Assembly (NCBI GenBank): GCA_016291475.1 | Contig: JAEEXJ010000078.1 | Span: 1-15,522 of the forward strand | Origin: Lachnospiraceae bacterium | Lineage (GTDB): Bacteria > Bacillota_A > Clostridia > Lachnospirales > Lachnospiraceae | Length of the DNA stretch: 15,522 nt | Direction: 5' to 3' | Shown: positions 6,838 to 13,127 of the stretch, piece by piece | Layout of the letters: every line of letters begins with the position of its first letter | Numbering within the stretch: the stretch's first letter is position 1 | Notes under the pieces: generated by a model | The model's input: only the letters and a program-made list of their open reading frames with translations | What the model was told of the DNA's origin: nothing | The model's database searches: none | Position numbers and translations under genes: made by a program

Positions 6838-7737
6838 TTGGATTTCCTGATATGGCTGCTTGTCTCCATTATCATATTTTTTATCTGGGTAATCGTATTT
6901 GATACGAGCAGATTTACGGTCTCTGCATATGAATTCGAAAGTGAGAAGGTCAAAAAGGAAGTAAGAATAGTATTTCTGAGTGATCTTCACTGTAAGATGT
7001 ATGGAGAGGGCGGTACTTTTTTGCTTGAAAAGATCAGGGAACTGGCACCGCATCTGATACTTATCGGCGGAGACATGATCACGGCACATCCGGGCAAAGA
7101 AACCGGCAAAGTCGAAAGTTTTATCAAGGAACTGGGCAAATCCTTTCCCATGGTTTATGCTTTCGGAAACCATGAGCTGAGACTTAAGATTTACCCCGAT
7201 ACCTACGGGGATGTCTGGGAGAGATATACAAAGTCACTTGCAGATGCCGGGATTACCATCACTGAAAACGGTGTTTTTTCTTTGGAAGATACCGGGCTTA
7301 ACGTAATCTCTTTTTCCGCAGAAAGAAGCTATTATAAAAGAATGAAAGATACCGCCATGGATCCTTCTTATATAGAGGAAACTGTAGGAAAACCGGATCC
7401 CAATGCCTACAATATCCTTCTTGCCCATAATCCGGTTTATGCGGAAAGCTATGCCGAATACGGAGCGGATATAACTTTGTGCGGACATCTTCACGGCGGA
7501 CTTGTAAGGATCCCGGTTCCCGTGTCCCGTAAAAAGATAGAAGAGGGCGCTCATATAATGAGAGGAGTCTTTTCTCCGAAGCTTTCTCTTTTCCCTAAAT
7601 ATGATGCGGGGAAATTTGATATAAACGGGCGTCATGTCATTATTTCCAGAGGACTTGGCACCCATTCGATTCCTGTCAGGGTCTTTAACCCCGGGGAACT
7701 TGTAGTAATTGATTTAAAACCCACAGGTGGAGTATAA
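6838..7737 (+). CDS. Membrane-anchored calcineurin-like metallophosphoesterase
   Basis: The 299-residue protein has one N-terminal membrane segment (about 3-21, IWLLVSIIIFFIWVIV) and then a dimetal phosphoesterase domain. Ligand motifs are seen in the usual order: D49-x-H51 (FLSDLH), G77-G-D79, G110-N-H-E113, H197-N (LLAHNP) and G216-H-L-H219-GG. The arrangement resembles YkuE/YaeI-type phosphohydrolases; some relatives cleave lipid pyrophosphates, but the substrate cannot be told from sequence. The active domain's side of the membrane is uncertain. The start is a TTG at 6838, chosen because TTAAGGAGA (6825-6833) sits just upstream and the hydrophobic segment begins at once. Only 22 bases separate this TTG from the rpsU terminator, so transcription probably depends on terminator readthrough. 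The 3' end of the gene contains the scpA promoter. Confidence 0.88.
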   Translation: MDFLIWLLVSIIIFFIWVIVFDTSRFTVSAYEFESEKVKKEVRIVFLSDLHCKMYGEGGTFLLEKIRELAPHLILIGGDMITAHPGKETGKVESFIKELGKSFPMVYAFGNHELRLKIYPDTYGDVWERYTKSLADAGITITENGVFSLEDTGLNVISFSAERSYYKRMKDTAMDPSYIEETVGKPDPNAYNILLAHNPVYAESYAEYGADITLCGHLHGGLVRIPVPVSRKKIEEGAHIMRGVFSPKLSLFPKYDAGKFDINGRHVIISRGLGTHSIPVRVFNPGELVVIDLKPTGGV

Positions 7738-7738
7738 T
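7709..7738 (+). promoter_or_regulatory. Promoter of scpAB inside the end of the phosphoesterase gene
   Basis: TTGATT (7709-7714) and a perfect TATAAT (7733-7738) are separated by 18 bases. The -10 hexamer overlaps the phosphoesterase stop codon (7735-7737). Initiation about seven bases downstream would fall near 7745, only about five bases before the scpA ATG. Confidence 0.6.
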
Positions 7739-7749
7739 CTGAAACTGTT

Positions 7750-8553
7750 ATGGCTATACCTGTTAAGCTTCAGGTGTTCGAGGGGCCGCTTGACCTTCTC
7801 CTTCATCTGATCGAGAAAAATAAAATAGATATATATGATATTCCCATCGTAGAGATAACGGCTCAGTACCTTGAGTACATCAAACAGATGAAGGAAGAAA
7901 ATATGGACATCTGCAGCGAGTTTCTTGTTATGGCTGCGACTCTTCTTGATATCAAGTGCAAGATGCTTCTTCCCGTAGAAGAGAATGAGGAAGGCGAGCC
8001 TGAGGATCCCAGAGCTGAACTTGTTCAGCAGCTTCTTGAGTATAAGATGGCACGGCAGTTGTCCATGGAACTTAAGGACAGACAGATGACTGCGGCACAG
8101 GTTCTTTTCAGGACCAAGAAGATCCTCCCCGATGAAGTCAAAGATTACGAAGCTCCCATTGATTATGATGAACTTCGCGGAGATATGACTCTTCCCAAAC
8201 TTCATGAGATATTCAAGGCAATGCTCATGAGACAGGAAGACAGGATCGATCCCATCAGAAGCCGTTACGGCAATATCGAAAAGGATGAGATCGACATGGA
8301 TGCCAAAACTCTTTTTGTAAAGGCATTTGCGATGGAACACAAGACTTTCTCTTTCAGAAAGCTTCTTGAAAAGCAGCGCAGCCGTGCGGAACTCATAGTC
8401 ACGTTTCTTATCGTGCTTGAGCTTATGAAGAGCGGAGATATAACCGTATCTCAGGAAAACATTGAAGACGATATTCTGATCACATCTAATCTGGCAGATA
8501 GGCCCGATATTGAGGAAGCTGCCGCTGAAGTAAGTGAAGGAACCGAAAACTGA
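7750..8553 (+). CDS. scpA: Segregation and condensation protein A (kleisin)
   Basis: ScpA is the kleisin that bridges the two SMC heads and, with ScpB, forms the bacterial condensin that helps separate replicated chromosomes. The 267-residue product has the typical N-terminus MAIPVKLQVFEGPLDLLLHL and then IEKNKIDIYDIPI, a conserved ATLLDIKCKMLLP stretch (about 63-75), an acidic linker (76-90) and a C-terminal winged-helix region (about 185-250) expected to bind the SMC head. The ATG at 7750 matches the family start exactly, but no Shine-Dalgarno is placed correctly: the nearest purine-rich stretch, GGTGGAG, ends 17 bases upstream and lies inside the promoter. The message may be nearly leaderless. 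The stop overlaps the scpB start by one base (TGATG), suggesting coupled translation of partner proteins. Confidence 0.96.
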   Translation: MAIPVKLQVFEGPLDLLLHLIEKNKIDIYDIPIVEITAQYLEYIKQMKEENMDICSEFLVMAATLLDIKCKMLLPVEENEEGEPEDPRAELVQQLLEYKMARQLSMELKDRQMTAAQVLFRTKKILPDEVKDYEAPIDYDELRGDMTLPKLHEIFKAMLMRQEDRIDPIRSRYGNIEKDEIDMDAKTLFVKAFAMEHKTFSFRKLLEKQRSRAELIVTFLIVLELMKSGDITVSQENIEDDILITSNLADRPDIEEAAAEVSEGTEN

Positions 8554-9122
8554 TGGAATTAACTGCGATTGAAAGTGCAATAGAAAGTATATTGTTTGCT
8601 CTCGGAGATTCGGTAGAGATCAAGAAACTTGCCGATGTACTGGAAGTGACCGAGGGTGAGATAAATGATGCGTTGGACGAGCTCACCGTTAAGTATGAGA
8701 ATCCTGCTTGCGGAGTACAGTTGGTAAAACTCGAGGATTCCGTACAGCTCTGTACCAAGCCTGATAATTATGATTACCTGATCAAGGTCACAAAGTCCAA
8801 GCCCAGATTCACTCTTTCCGATACCGTGCTTGAAACCCTGTCGATAATCGCTTATAAACAGCCCGTTACCAGGATCGAGATTGAGAAGATAAGAGGCGTA
8901 TCCTGTGAGCATGCGGTAAACAAGCTTCTGGAGTATGATCTTATCAAAGAGTTCGGAAGACTGGATGCTCCCGGTAAGCCCATTCTTTTCGGAACTACCG
9001 AGAATTTCCTGAGATGCTTCGGTGTAACATCCATAAGCGACCTGCCTCAGATCACCCCCGATCAGGTGGAGGAGTACAAGAAAGAAGCGGAAGCAGAGAT
9101 AAGCGTAAAACTTGATATTTGA
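8553..9122 (+). CDS. scpB: Segregation and condensation protein B
   Basis: ScpB is a dimer of tandem winged-helix domains that binds the ScpA linker and completes the SMC-ScpA-ScpB complex. The 189 residues match the usual length. Family hallmarks include the opening IESAIESILFALGDSVEI, the central LSIIAYKQPVTRIEIEKIRG (96-115) and the C-terminal GRLDAPGKPILFGTTENFLR (135-154) followed by CFGVTSISDLP. The ATG at 8553 shares its A with the TGA of scpA, and AAGG at 8537-8540 is a weak ribosome binding site, so reinitiation after scpA is likely. A perfect palindrome starts two bases after the stop. SMC itself is not in this window. Confidence 0.96.
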   Translation: MELTAIESAIESILFALGDSVEIKKLADVLEVTEGEINDALDELTVKYENPACGVQLVKLEDSVQLCTKPDNYDYLIKVTKSKPRFTLSDTVLETLSIIAYKQPVTRIEIEKIRGVSCEHAVNKLLEYDLIKEFGRLDAPGKPILFGTTENFLRCFGVTSISDLPQITPDQVEEYKKEAEAEISVKLDI

Positions 9123-9124
9123 TA

Positions 9125-9170
9125 AATGAAACAGTGGGACGGTTCCGAGGAACCGTCCCACTGTTTCATT
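9125..9170. repeat. REP-like palindrome, copy B
   Basis: A 22-base arm (9125-9146, containing ACAGTGGGACGGTTCC) is repeated in exact inverted form at 9149-9170 with only two bases between. It begins just after the scpB stop codon. It can form a long hairpin but has no T-run, so it might mark the 3' end of scpAB mRNA. The core ACAGTGGGACG matches the palindromes at 567-649 and 15302-15370. Confidence 0.85.
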
Positions 9171-9231
9171 GCCCTACGTGGTATTATTTTGTCCTTGTTT
9201 TATGCAAAATAGACAAGATTTGACTGCTATT

Positions 9232-9260
9232 TTCACTTTCAAAAAAACTGCCTGTATGAT
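9232..9260 (+). promoter_or_regulatory. Probable promoter of the carboxyltransferase/decarboxylase operon
   Basis: TTCACT (9232-9237) and TATGAT (9255-9260) are separated by 17 bases. Transcription would begin near 9267, leaving a leader of about 76 bases. A TTGACT at 9220-9225 is a better -35 by itself but has no matching -10 at normal spacing. The leader contains a near-palindrome, AAAAATC-G-GATTTTT. Confidence 0.45.
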
Positions 9261-9330
9261 ATAGTAGTTAAGATTGAAAAAATGGGGAAAAATCGGATTT
9301 TTCTCCTTAAAATCAAAATATAAAAAATTC

Positions 9331-9335
9331 GGAGG
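9331..9335 (+). promoter_or_regulatory. Ribosome binding site deciding the carboxyltransferase start
   Basis: GGAGG lies seven bases before the ATG at 9343. This rules against the longer in-frame reading that would begin at a TTG at 9274, whose first residues (MKKWGKIGFFSLKSKYKKF) look like translated AT-rich leader. Confidence 0.85.
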
Positions 9336-9342
9336 AAACAAC

Positions 9343-10737
9343 ATGAGTGGTACTTCAAAAGCGCTCGGGCGTATCGCATCGCTTCTTGACGATTCGAGCT
9401 TTGCCGAGATCGGAGCACTCGTAACCGCAAGATCAACGGATCTTAATACCGATCCCAAGGCACTTGCGTCAGACGGATGCATCACTGGATACGGCACGAT
9501 CGGAGGAAGATGCGTATATGTCTACAGCCAGGATGCATCAGTCCTCGGAGGCAGCATCGGCGAAATGCATGCACGCAAGATCGTTAATCTCTATGACATG
9601 GCTATCAGAACAGGATCGCCCGTCATCGGAATCATCGATTGCGCAGGTATGAGATTAGAGGAGGGAAGTGATGCGCTTTATGCATTTGGCCGCATCTACG
9701 GCAAGATGACCAAAGCATCAGGTCTTATCCCTCAGATTACTGCCGTAGTAGGTAACTGCGGAGGCGGTGCCGGACTTTTCTCCGGACTTTCTGATTTTAC
9801 ATTCATCTCAGGTGACGGAAAGCTTTTCGTAAATGCTCCCGACACCATCACCGGCAACTATACTGCCAAGAACGATACAGCAAGCGGAAAATACCAGTCA
9901 GAGGTTACCGGTAATGCACAGTTCTGTGCTACCGAGGCAGATCTCTTTGCTACCGTAAGACAGCTTGTTTCTGTACTTCCTTCGAATAACGAAACTGCAA
10001 ATGACGATCCCGAAGGAACCTGTGCTGACGATCTTAACAGAGTACTTTCTGTTACCGATGCTTCATCAGCAGCAGCCCTTATCGAGAATCTCGGCGATGC
10101 AGGATCTTATGTTGAGATCAGACCTGCATATGAGCCTTCGGTTGTAACCGCATTTATCAGACTTGACGGAGTTCTTACCGGAGTTGTAGCCAATAACGGA
10201 TACAAGTTCGAGGGTGAGAAGGCTGTTAAGATCGATAATGTTCTCACCGCAAAGGGATGTGACAAGGCAGCTGACTTTATCAAGTTCTGCGATGCTTTTG
10301 ACATCCAGGTTCTTACTCTTACCAATGTTAAGGGATTTGAGACTTCAGAGTGCAATGAGAAGAGAATCGTAAGAAGCGCTGCATCACTTGCAGGCGTACT
10401 TGCTTCATCAACCGTACCCAAGGTTAATGTCATTACCGGAGACGCTATCGGCAATGCTGCAAATATCATGAACTCCAAAGCTCTCGGAGCAGACATGACC
10501 ATCGCCTGGTCAACTGCCAAGGTCGGAATCATGGAGAGCAAACTTGCGGCTCAGATTACAGGAGCTAATGCCTCCGATATCGATGCAGGAATGAACGGTG
10601 CAGCAGATGCCGCCCGCCGCGGATATGTCGATCAGGTTATCTCCGCTGCAGATACCCGTAAGTATGTTATCGCAGCATTCGAGATGCTTTATTCCAAGAA
10701 CGGAAGTGAAATATTCAAGAAGCACACATCCATTTAA
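9343..10737 (+). CDS. CoA-type biotin carboxyltransferase subunit (12S/MmdA-like)
   Basis: The 464-residue protein belongs to the crotonase-fold carboxyltransferases, which move CO2 between carboxybiotin and an acyl-CoA (methylmalonyl-CoA, malonyl-CoA or glutaconyl-CoA in known decarboxylases). Seen here are DGCITGYGTIGGR (44-56), YSQDASVLGGSIGEMHARKI (61-80), VIGIIDCAGMRLEEG (94-108), the glycine turn GNCGGGAG (137-144) with SDF after it, and in the second half VITGDAIGNAANIMNSKALG (363-382). The C-terminus DTRKYVIAAFEML...KKH is also family-like. The protein is shorter than typical MmdA (about 510) and the active-site turns differ from the usual DSGGAR and AYGGAY. The substrate is therefore uncertain. 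It opens a five-gene operon with gaps of 14-23 bases. The ATG at 9343 has GGAGG upstream. Confidence 0.88.
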   Translation: MSGTSKALGRIASLLDDSSFAEIGALVTARSTDLNTDPKALASDGCITGYGTIGGRCVYVYSQDASVLGGSIGEMHARKIVNLYDMAIRTGSPVIGIIDCAGMRLEEGSDALYAFGRIYGKMTKASGLIPQITAVVGNCGGGAGLFSGLSDFTFISGDGKLFVNAPDTITGNYTAKNDTASGKYQSEVTGNAQFCATEADLFATVRQLVSVLPSNNETANDDPEGTCADDLNRVLSVTDASSAAALIENLGDAGSYVEIRPAYEPSVVTAFIRLDGVLTGVVANNGYKFEGEKAVKIDNVLTAKGCDKAADFIKFCDAFDIQVLTLTNVKGFETSECNEKRIVRSAASLAGVLASSTVPKVNVITGDAIGNAANIMNSKALGADMTIAWSTAKVGIMESKLAAQITGANASDIDAGMNGAADAARRGYVDQVISAADTRKYVIAAFEMLYSKNGSEIFKKHTSI

Positions 10738-10751
10738 GCGAGGACAGATAC

Positions 10752-11543
10752 ATGAAGAAAATTAAGATAGTTCTTTTGTCGGCAGTCCTGGCTTTGACGC
10801 TTTGTGCATGCGGTCCCATCCATGAGCCTTCCCCGAGTGAGCAGGCAAGAAAGGATCAGGCAATCCAGATAGCTACCACCAAGGTTATCGATGCTCTGAA
10901 CGATTTTGCTCATACCGACGCAGGCGAAACGGCTTATACCGAGTTGACATTCAATGAACTCTCGGTAGATGTTGCCACTAAGTATGGCGTTGATGCTGAC
11001 GGATATGTTCTTGCTACCGCTATCTCAAGTTTTGAGAGAGGTATTGAAGAGGCCGGAGAGATCGTATATGTGGACTACAGTACCGCAACTGCCACTATTG
11101 ACGGAAATGAGATCATCGTAGATGTTGTAGCGGCTTGCGAGAAAAGATATGCCGATATTCAGATCATTATCACCAATGACAGTTATGATCATACGGTTGT
11201 TGGCGGTGCGTTCAACACCAGATACACCATGCCTGAAAAGATGGAAAAGGCAGGACTTAATACCGCGATCGGTATGATTACCGTATTTGTAATGCTCATT
11301 ATCATCGCTGTCATAATCTGGCTTTTCGGCGTAGTTCCCGCTCTCTTCGAGGGAACCAAGAAGAAAGACAAGACCGAAGAGGGAATCGACAAAGCTGTTG
11401 AACAGATTGTAAAGAACGAGACTGTCGAGAGCACCGATGCAGAGCTTGTTGCGGTTATCGCCGCTGCAGTAGCCGCATATGAGGGAACCACAGATACGAG
11501 CGGTTTCGTAGTTCGTTCTATCAGAAAGATCAAGAGACAATAA
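10752..11543 (+). CDS. OadG-like decarboxylase anchor subunit with lipoprotein ectodomain
   Basis: The 263-residue protein begins with a lipoprotein signal peptide (MKKIKIVLLSAVLALTLCAC, Cys20 the likely lipidated residue). An extracellular domain of about 140 residues follows, then one membrane helix (about 169-194, GLNTAIGMITVFVMLIIIAV) and a cytoplasmic tail. The helix and the tail (ELVAVIAAAVAAYEG, then GFVVRSIRKIKRQ) match the sodium-pump decarboxylase gamma/delta subunits (OadG/MmdD), which hold the carboxyltransferase to the membrane beta subunit. Classical OadG has about 80-120 residues and no such outer domain. Topology (outside N-terminus, inside C-terminus) agrees with OadG. The outer domain is not recognised. 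The ribosome binding site is modest (AGGAC at 10741-10745). Confidence 0.82.
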   Translation: MKKIKIVLLSAVLALTLCACGPIHEPSPSEQARKDQAIQIATTKVIDALNDFAHTDAGETAYTELTFNELSVDVATKYGVDADGYVLATAISSFERGIEEAGEIVYVDYSTATATIDGNEIIVDVVAACEKRYADIQIIITNDSYDHTVVGGAFNTRYTMPEKMEKAGLNTAIGMITVFVMLIIIAVIIWLFGVVPALFEGTKKKDKTEEGIDKAVEQIVKNETVESTDAELVAVIAAAVAAYEGTTDTSGFVVRSIRKIKRQ

Positions 11544-11562
11544 TTTCCGGAGGAAAACATAT

Positions 11563-11934
11563 ATGAAAAACTATACCATTACCGTTAACGGAACCGCATA
11601 TGCAGTAACCGTAGAAGAGAACGGCGCAGCACCCGCAGTAGCAGCACCTGCTCGTCCCGCAGCAGCACCCGCACCCGCAGCAGCACCTGCAGCAGCTCCC
11701 AAGGCATCCACAGGAGCAGGCTCCATCAAGGTTGAAGCCGGAGCAGCAGGAAAGGTTCTCAAGGCTGTTAAGAATGTAGGAGACGCTGTTAAGAAGGGCG
11801 ATCCCGTTGTTGTCATCGAATCCATGAAGATGGAGATCAATTGTGTAGCACCTCAGGACGGCACCGTAGCAAGCATCGATTGCAATGCCGGTGATTCCGT
11901 TGATGCAGGTGCAGTTCTTGCAACCCTTAACTGA
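11563..11934 (+). CDS. Biotin carboxyl carrier protein (1.3S/MmdC-like)
   Basis: The 123-residue protein carries biotin between carboxyltransferases and the membrane decarboxylase. It has a short N-terminal beta segment (MKNYTITVNGTAYAVTVEEN), an Ala/Pro-rich flexible linker (about 22-48), and a biotinyl domain with the canonical ESMKMEI, where Lys89 is the expected biotin attachment site. The C-terminal GTVASIDCNAGDSVDAGAVL completes the fold. The layout matches the free biotin subunits of methylmalonyl-CoA and glutaconyl-CoA decarboxylases and of transcarboxylase. CGGAGG (11548-11553) sits nine bases before the ATG. As the only biotin domain encoded in the operon, it presumably serves both carboxyltransferases; biotin ligase would be encoded elsewhere. 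Confidence 0.95.
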   Translation: MKNYTITVNGTAYAVTVEENGAAPAVAAPARPAAAPAPAAAPAAAPKASTGAGSIKVEAGAAGKVLKAVKNVGDAVKKGDPVVVIESMKMEINCVAPQDGTVASIDCNAGDSVDAGAVLATLN

Positions 11935-11952
11935 TGAACAAAGGAGTAAACG

Positions 11953-13104
11953 ATGGATTATATATTTGCCACGTTTGGTAACCTCGTTCATCAGACGGCG
12001 TTTTTCAATCTCACGATTGGAAACTACATAATGATCGCGGTTGCCTGCTTTTTCCTGTACTTGGCCATTCGCCATCAGTACGAGCCGCTTCTCCTTGTGC
12101 CCATCGCATTTGGAATGCTTCTCGTAAACATTTATCCCGACATTATCCTCTCAGCAGAGGATGCTCCCAACGGAGCCGGCGGACTCCTGTACTATTTCTA
12201 TAAGCTGGATGAGCTTGCGATATTGCCTTCGCTGATCTTCATGGGCGTAGGTGCACAGACCGACTTCGGTCCCCTTATTGCAAACCCGAAGAGCTTCCTT
12301 CTCGGAGCTGCCGCACAGTTCGGTATTTTCGTAGCATATTTCGGAGCTATCGCCATGGGATTCAACGATAAGGCCGCTGCTGCAATCTCCATCATCGGCG
12401 GTGCAGACGGACCTACATCCATATTCCTTGCAGGTAAGCTCGGACAGACTGCACTTCTTGGACCTATCGCAGTTGCAGCATATTCTTACATGAGCCTTGT
12501 GCCCATTATTCAGCCTCCCATCATGAAGGCTTTCACTTCCAAGAAGGAAAGAGCGATCAAGATGGGTCAGCTCAGACCTGTATCAAAAACGGAGAAGATC
12601 CTTTTCCCCATTATCATCACCATTGTTGTATGTATGATCCTTCCCACCACCGCACCCCTTATCGGTATGCTGATGCTGGGTAATCTTTTCAAAGAGAGCG
12701 GCGTTGTTCGTCAGCTCACCGAGACCGCTTCAAACGCTATGATGTACATCGTTGTTATCTTCCTCGGAACGAGCGTAGGTGCAACCACTTCAGCCGAGGC
12801 ATTCCTTAACTGGAGCACCATCAAGATAGTTATTCTCGGTCTTGTGGCATTCGCATTTGGTACGTTTGCAGGTGTTATGTTCGGTAAGCTTATGTGCTTC
12901 TTTACAAAAGGTCAGGTTAATCCCCTTATCGGATCTGCCGGAGTTTCCGCGGTTCCCATGGCGGCCAGAGTATCACAGAAGGTCGGATCTGAAGAAGATC
13001 CCACTAACTTCCTTCTCATGCATGCAATGGGTCCCAATGTTGCCGGAGTTATCGGTACCGCAGTTTGTGCAGGTACATTCATGGCAATGTTCGGTGTATT
13101 TTGA
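11953..13104 (+). CDS. Sodium-translocating decarboxylase beta subunit (OadB/MmdB family)
   Basis: This integral membrane subunit decarboxylates carboxybiotin and couples the reaction to outward sodium transport (reversible in principle). The 383 residues are almost wholly hydrophobic, with many membrane segments. Key family motifs are present: GGADGPTSIFLAGKL (149-163), whose Asp152 corresponds to the essential Asp of the Klebsiella enzyme; PSLIFMGVGAQTDFGPLIANP (92-112); the loop NPLIGSAGVSAVPMAARVSQ (323-342); and HAMGPNVAGVIGTAVCAG near the end. Family members are about 370-430 residues, so the protein is complete. The ATG at 11953 follows AAAGGAG (11940-11946). Sequence alone does not say whether the natural input is methylmalonyl-CoA, glutaconyl-CoA or oxaloacetate; the neighbours suggest more than one. 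Confidence 0.95.
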   Translation: MDYIFATFGNLVHQTAFFNLTIGNYIMIAVACFFLYLAIRHQYEPLLLVPIAFGMLLVNIYPDIILSAEDAPNGAGGLLYYFYKLDELAILPSLIFMGVGAQTDFGPLIANPKSFLLGAAAQFGIFVAYFGAIAMGFNDKAAAAISIIGGADGPTSIFLAGKLGQTALLGPIAVAAYSYMSLVPIIQPPIMKAFTSKKERAIKMGQLRPVSKTEKILFPIIITIVVCMILPTTAPLIGMLMLGNLFKESGVVRQLTETASNAMMYIVVIFLGTSVGATTSAEAFLNWSTIKIVILGLVAFAFGTFAGVMFGKLMCFFTKGQVNPLIGSAGVSAVPMAARVSQKVGSEEDPTNFLLMHAMGPNVAGVIGTAVCAGTFMAMFGVF

Positions 13105-13127
13105 TTAATATGAAAGGATAAGATAAA

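Noticed and set aside
7714..8580. 288-residue open frame on the minus strand covering scpA
   Set aside because: Antisense to scpA along its whole length with no family resemblance; a shadow frame.
9274..9276. TTG as the start of the CoA-type carboxyltransferase
   Set aside because: No ribosome binding site; the ATG at 9343 has GGAGG at ideal spacing and gives the family-like N-terminus.
11620..11710. Ala/Pro-rich low-complexity stretch in the biotin carrier as an unusual expansion
   Set aside because: Such linkers are normal in biotin carrier subunits of sodium-pump decarboxylases.
11530..12075. Cysteine- and glycine-rich minus-strand open frame
   Set aside because: It is the antisense reading of the GCA/GCT-rich alanine linker of the biotin carrier gene and has no independent support.
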